From Virgibacillus halotolerans (GTDB taxonomy: Bacteria > Bacillota > Bacilli > Bacillales > Amphibacillaceae), in assembly GCF_016908515.1 (NCBI RefSeq), contig NZ_JAFBEA010000003.1, forward strand, positions 1 to 64,000: a DNA stretch of 64,000 nt. The letters run 5' to 3'. Of the stretch, positions 63,543 to 64,000 are shown piece by piece. Positions within the stretch are counted from its first letter, which is position 1; each line of letters opens with the position of its first letter. A program made the translations under genes and the position numbers. The notes beneath the pieces are model-generated. The model worked only from the letters and a program-made list of their open reading frames with translations, searched no databases and was not told where the DNA came from.

Positions 63543-64000
63543 ATGAACAAACAAGAACAGCTTATAATGAATGTCAGGGACTTATTTAACAAGATGGCTT
63601 GGATTAATAAGTTTAAGATGGAAGATAGTCTTAAGGGGTATAAGCCTTCTGAAGTACATTGTATCGAAACCATTGGAAAAAATGTCGATACCAATGTGAC
63701 AAAACTTGCGGAGTCCCTTTATATGACTAGAGGTGCCATCAGTAAATTAACGAAAAAGCTTATAAAAAAGGAACTTATCGAAAGTTACCAGAAACCGGAT
63801 AACAAGAAAGAAATTTATTTTAGGCTTACTGAGCAAGGGAAAGAAATTTTTAGAATTCATGAGGAACTGCACAAAGCGTTTCAAGAACGGGATAAAGTCG
63901 TATTTGAGCAAATAACCGAGGAACAATTTGATAATATGCTTAGCTTCGTCGAAAAGTATAGCAGGCATTTGGATGCAGAAATAAAAAAACAAGGTATCAC
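63543..64000 (+). CDS. MarR-family regulator, truncated by the window end
   Basis: An ATG behind GGGAGGACAG opens a frame that stays open for at least 152 codons to the window edge. It shows a MarR winged helix: YKPSEVHCIETIG, then VTKLAESLYMTRGAISKLTKKLIKKELIESY and the wing NKKEIYFRLTEQGKEIF. Helix EELHKAFQERDKVVFEQITEEQFDNML follows. The pattern is like the group that controls multidrug exporters, so the DHA2 gene upstream or a gene beyond the window may be a target. Neither is shown. Confidence 0.88.
   Translation, partial: MNKQEQLIMNVRDLFNKMAWINKFKMEDSLKGYKPSEVHCIETIGKNVDTNVTKLAESLYMTRGAISKLTKKLIKKELIESYQKPDNKKEIYFRLTEQGKEIFRIHEELHKAFQERDKVVFEQITEEQFDNMLSFVEKYSRHLDAEIKKQGI

Overview
The window comes from a low-GC, spore-forming, probably salt-tolerant member of the Bacillaceae (Virgibacillus/Oceanobacillus/Lentibacillus-like). 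This is inferred from an arginase-sigW-rsiW-cdaA-cdaR-glmM-glmS order close to that of Bacillus subtilis, a Spo0E-family microprotein, a glycine-betaine-binding lipoprotein, a sigma-W promoter of Bacillus type, a glmS ribozyme and GC-rich palindromic repeats resembling those of halotolerant bacilli. Genus is not proven by the sequence.

Layout. 1-326: end of a 5S rRNA gene, tRNA-Asn and tRNA-Thr(GGU). 283-4668: a small decayed island bounded by a 44-bp direct repeat of the tRNA-Thr 3' end. It holds an integrase remnant, a betaine-binding lipoprotein, two small regulators, an NTF2-like protein and a gene with a LexA-like box in its promoter. 4669-8704: ordinary accessory genes (auxin-efflux-type permease, YugN-like, ferritin-like, orphan SARP-type response regulator). 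9057-16658: a giant cell-wall-anchored adhesin of about 2,530 residues. 16838-18732: fabI and six tRNAs. 18891-23378: mevalonate pathway operon preceded by a possible structured leader. 23494-30109: rocF, a Spo0E-like microgene, sigW-rsiW, cdaA-cdaR and glmM. 30343-36692: a cluster of palindromic repeats, an HssRS-like two-component system, an S9 peptidase and an MFS exporter, all lying between glmM and glmS. 36951-39115: promoter, ribozyme and glmS.

39141 to about 61232: a region built by Tn7-like transposition into the glmS attachment site. A transposon-end-like motif starts 25 bases after the glmS stop and is followed by a hairpin and a frameshifted tnsA remnant. About 19.6 kb further on lies an array of end motifs in the opposite orientation, then a second hairpin with a second tnsA remnant, and later a third end-plus-hairpin. 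The cargo is a decaying catabolic island: CoA-transferase, CitE-like lyase, GntR regulator, a complete four-gene acetoin/2-oxoacid dehydrogenase complex, SDR, phosphotriesterase-like hydrolase, ALDH, MFS and GntP permeases, with at least seven gene fragments. 59538-64000: DHA2 exporter, cyclic-2,3-diphosphoglycerate-synthetase-like protein and a MarR regulator cut by the window edge.

How it fits together. The conserved backbone couples cell-envelope stress (SigW/RsiW), c-di-AMP synthesis (CdaA/CdaR) and amino-sugar synthesis (GlmM/GlmS). The mevalonate operon feeds isoprenoid synthesis but lacks HMG-CoA synthase here. Two integration sites, tRNA-Thr and glmS, carry the mobile DNA.
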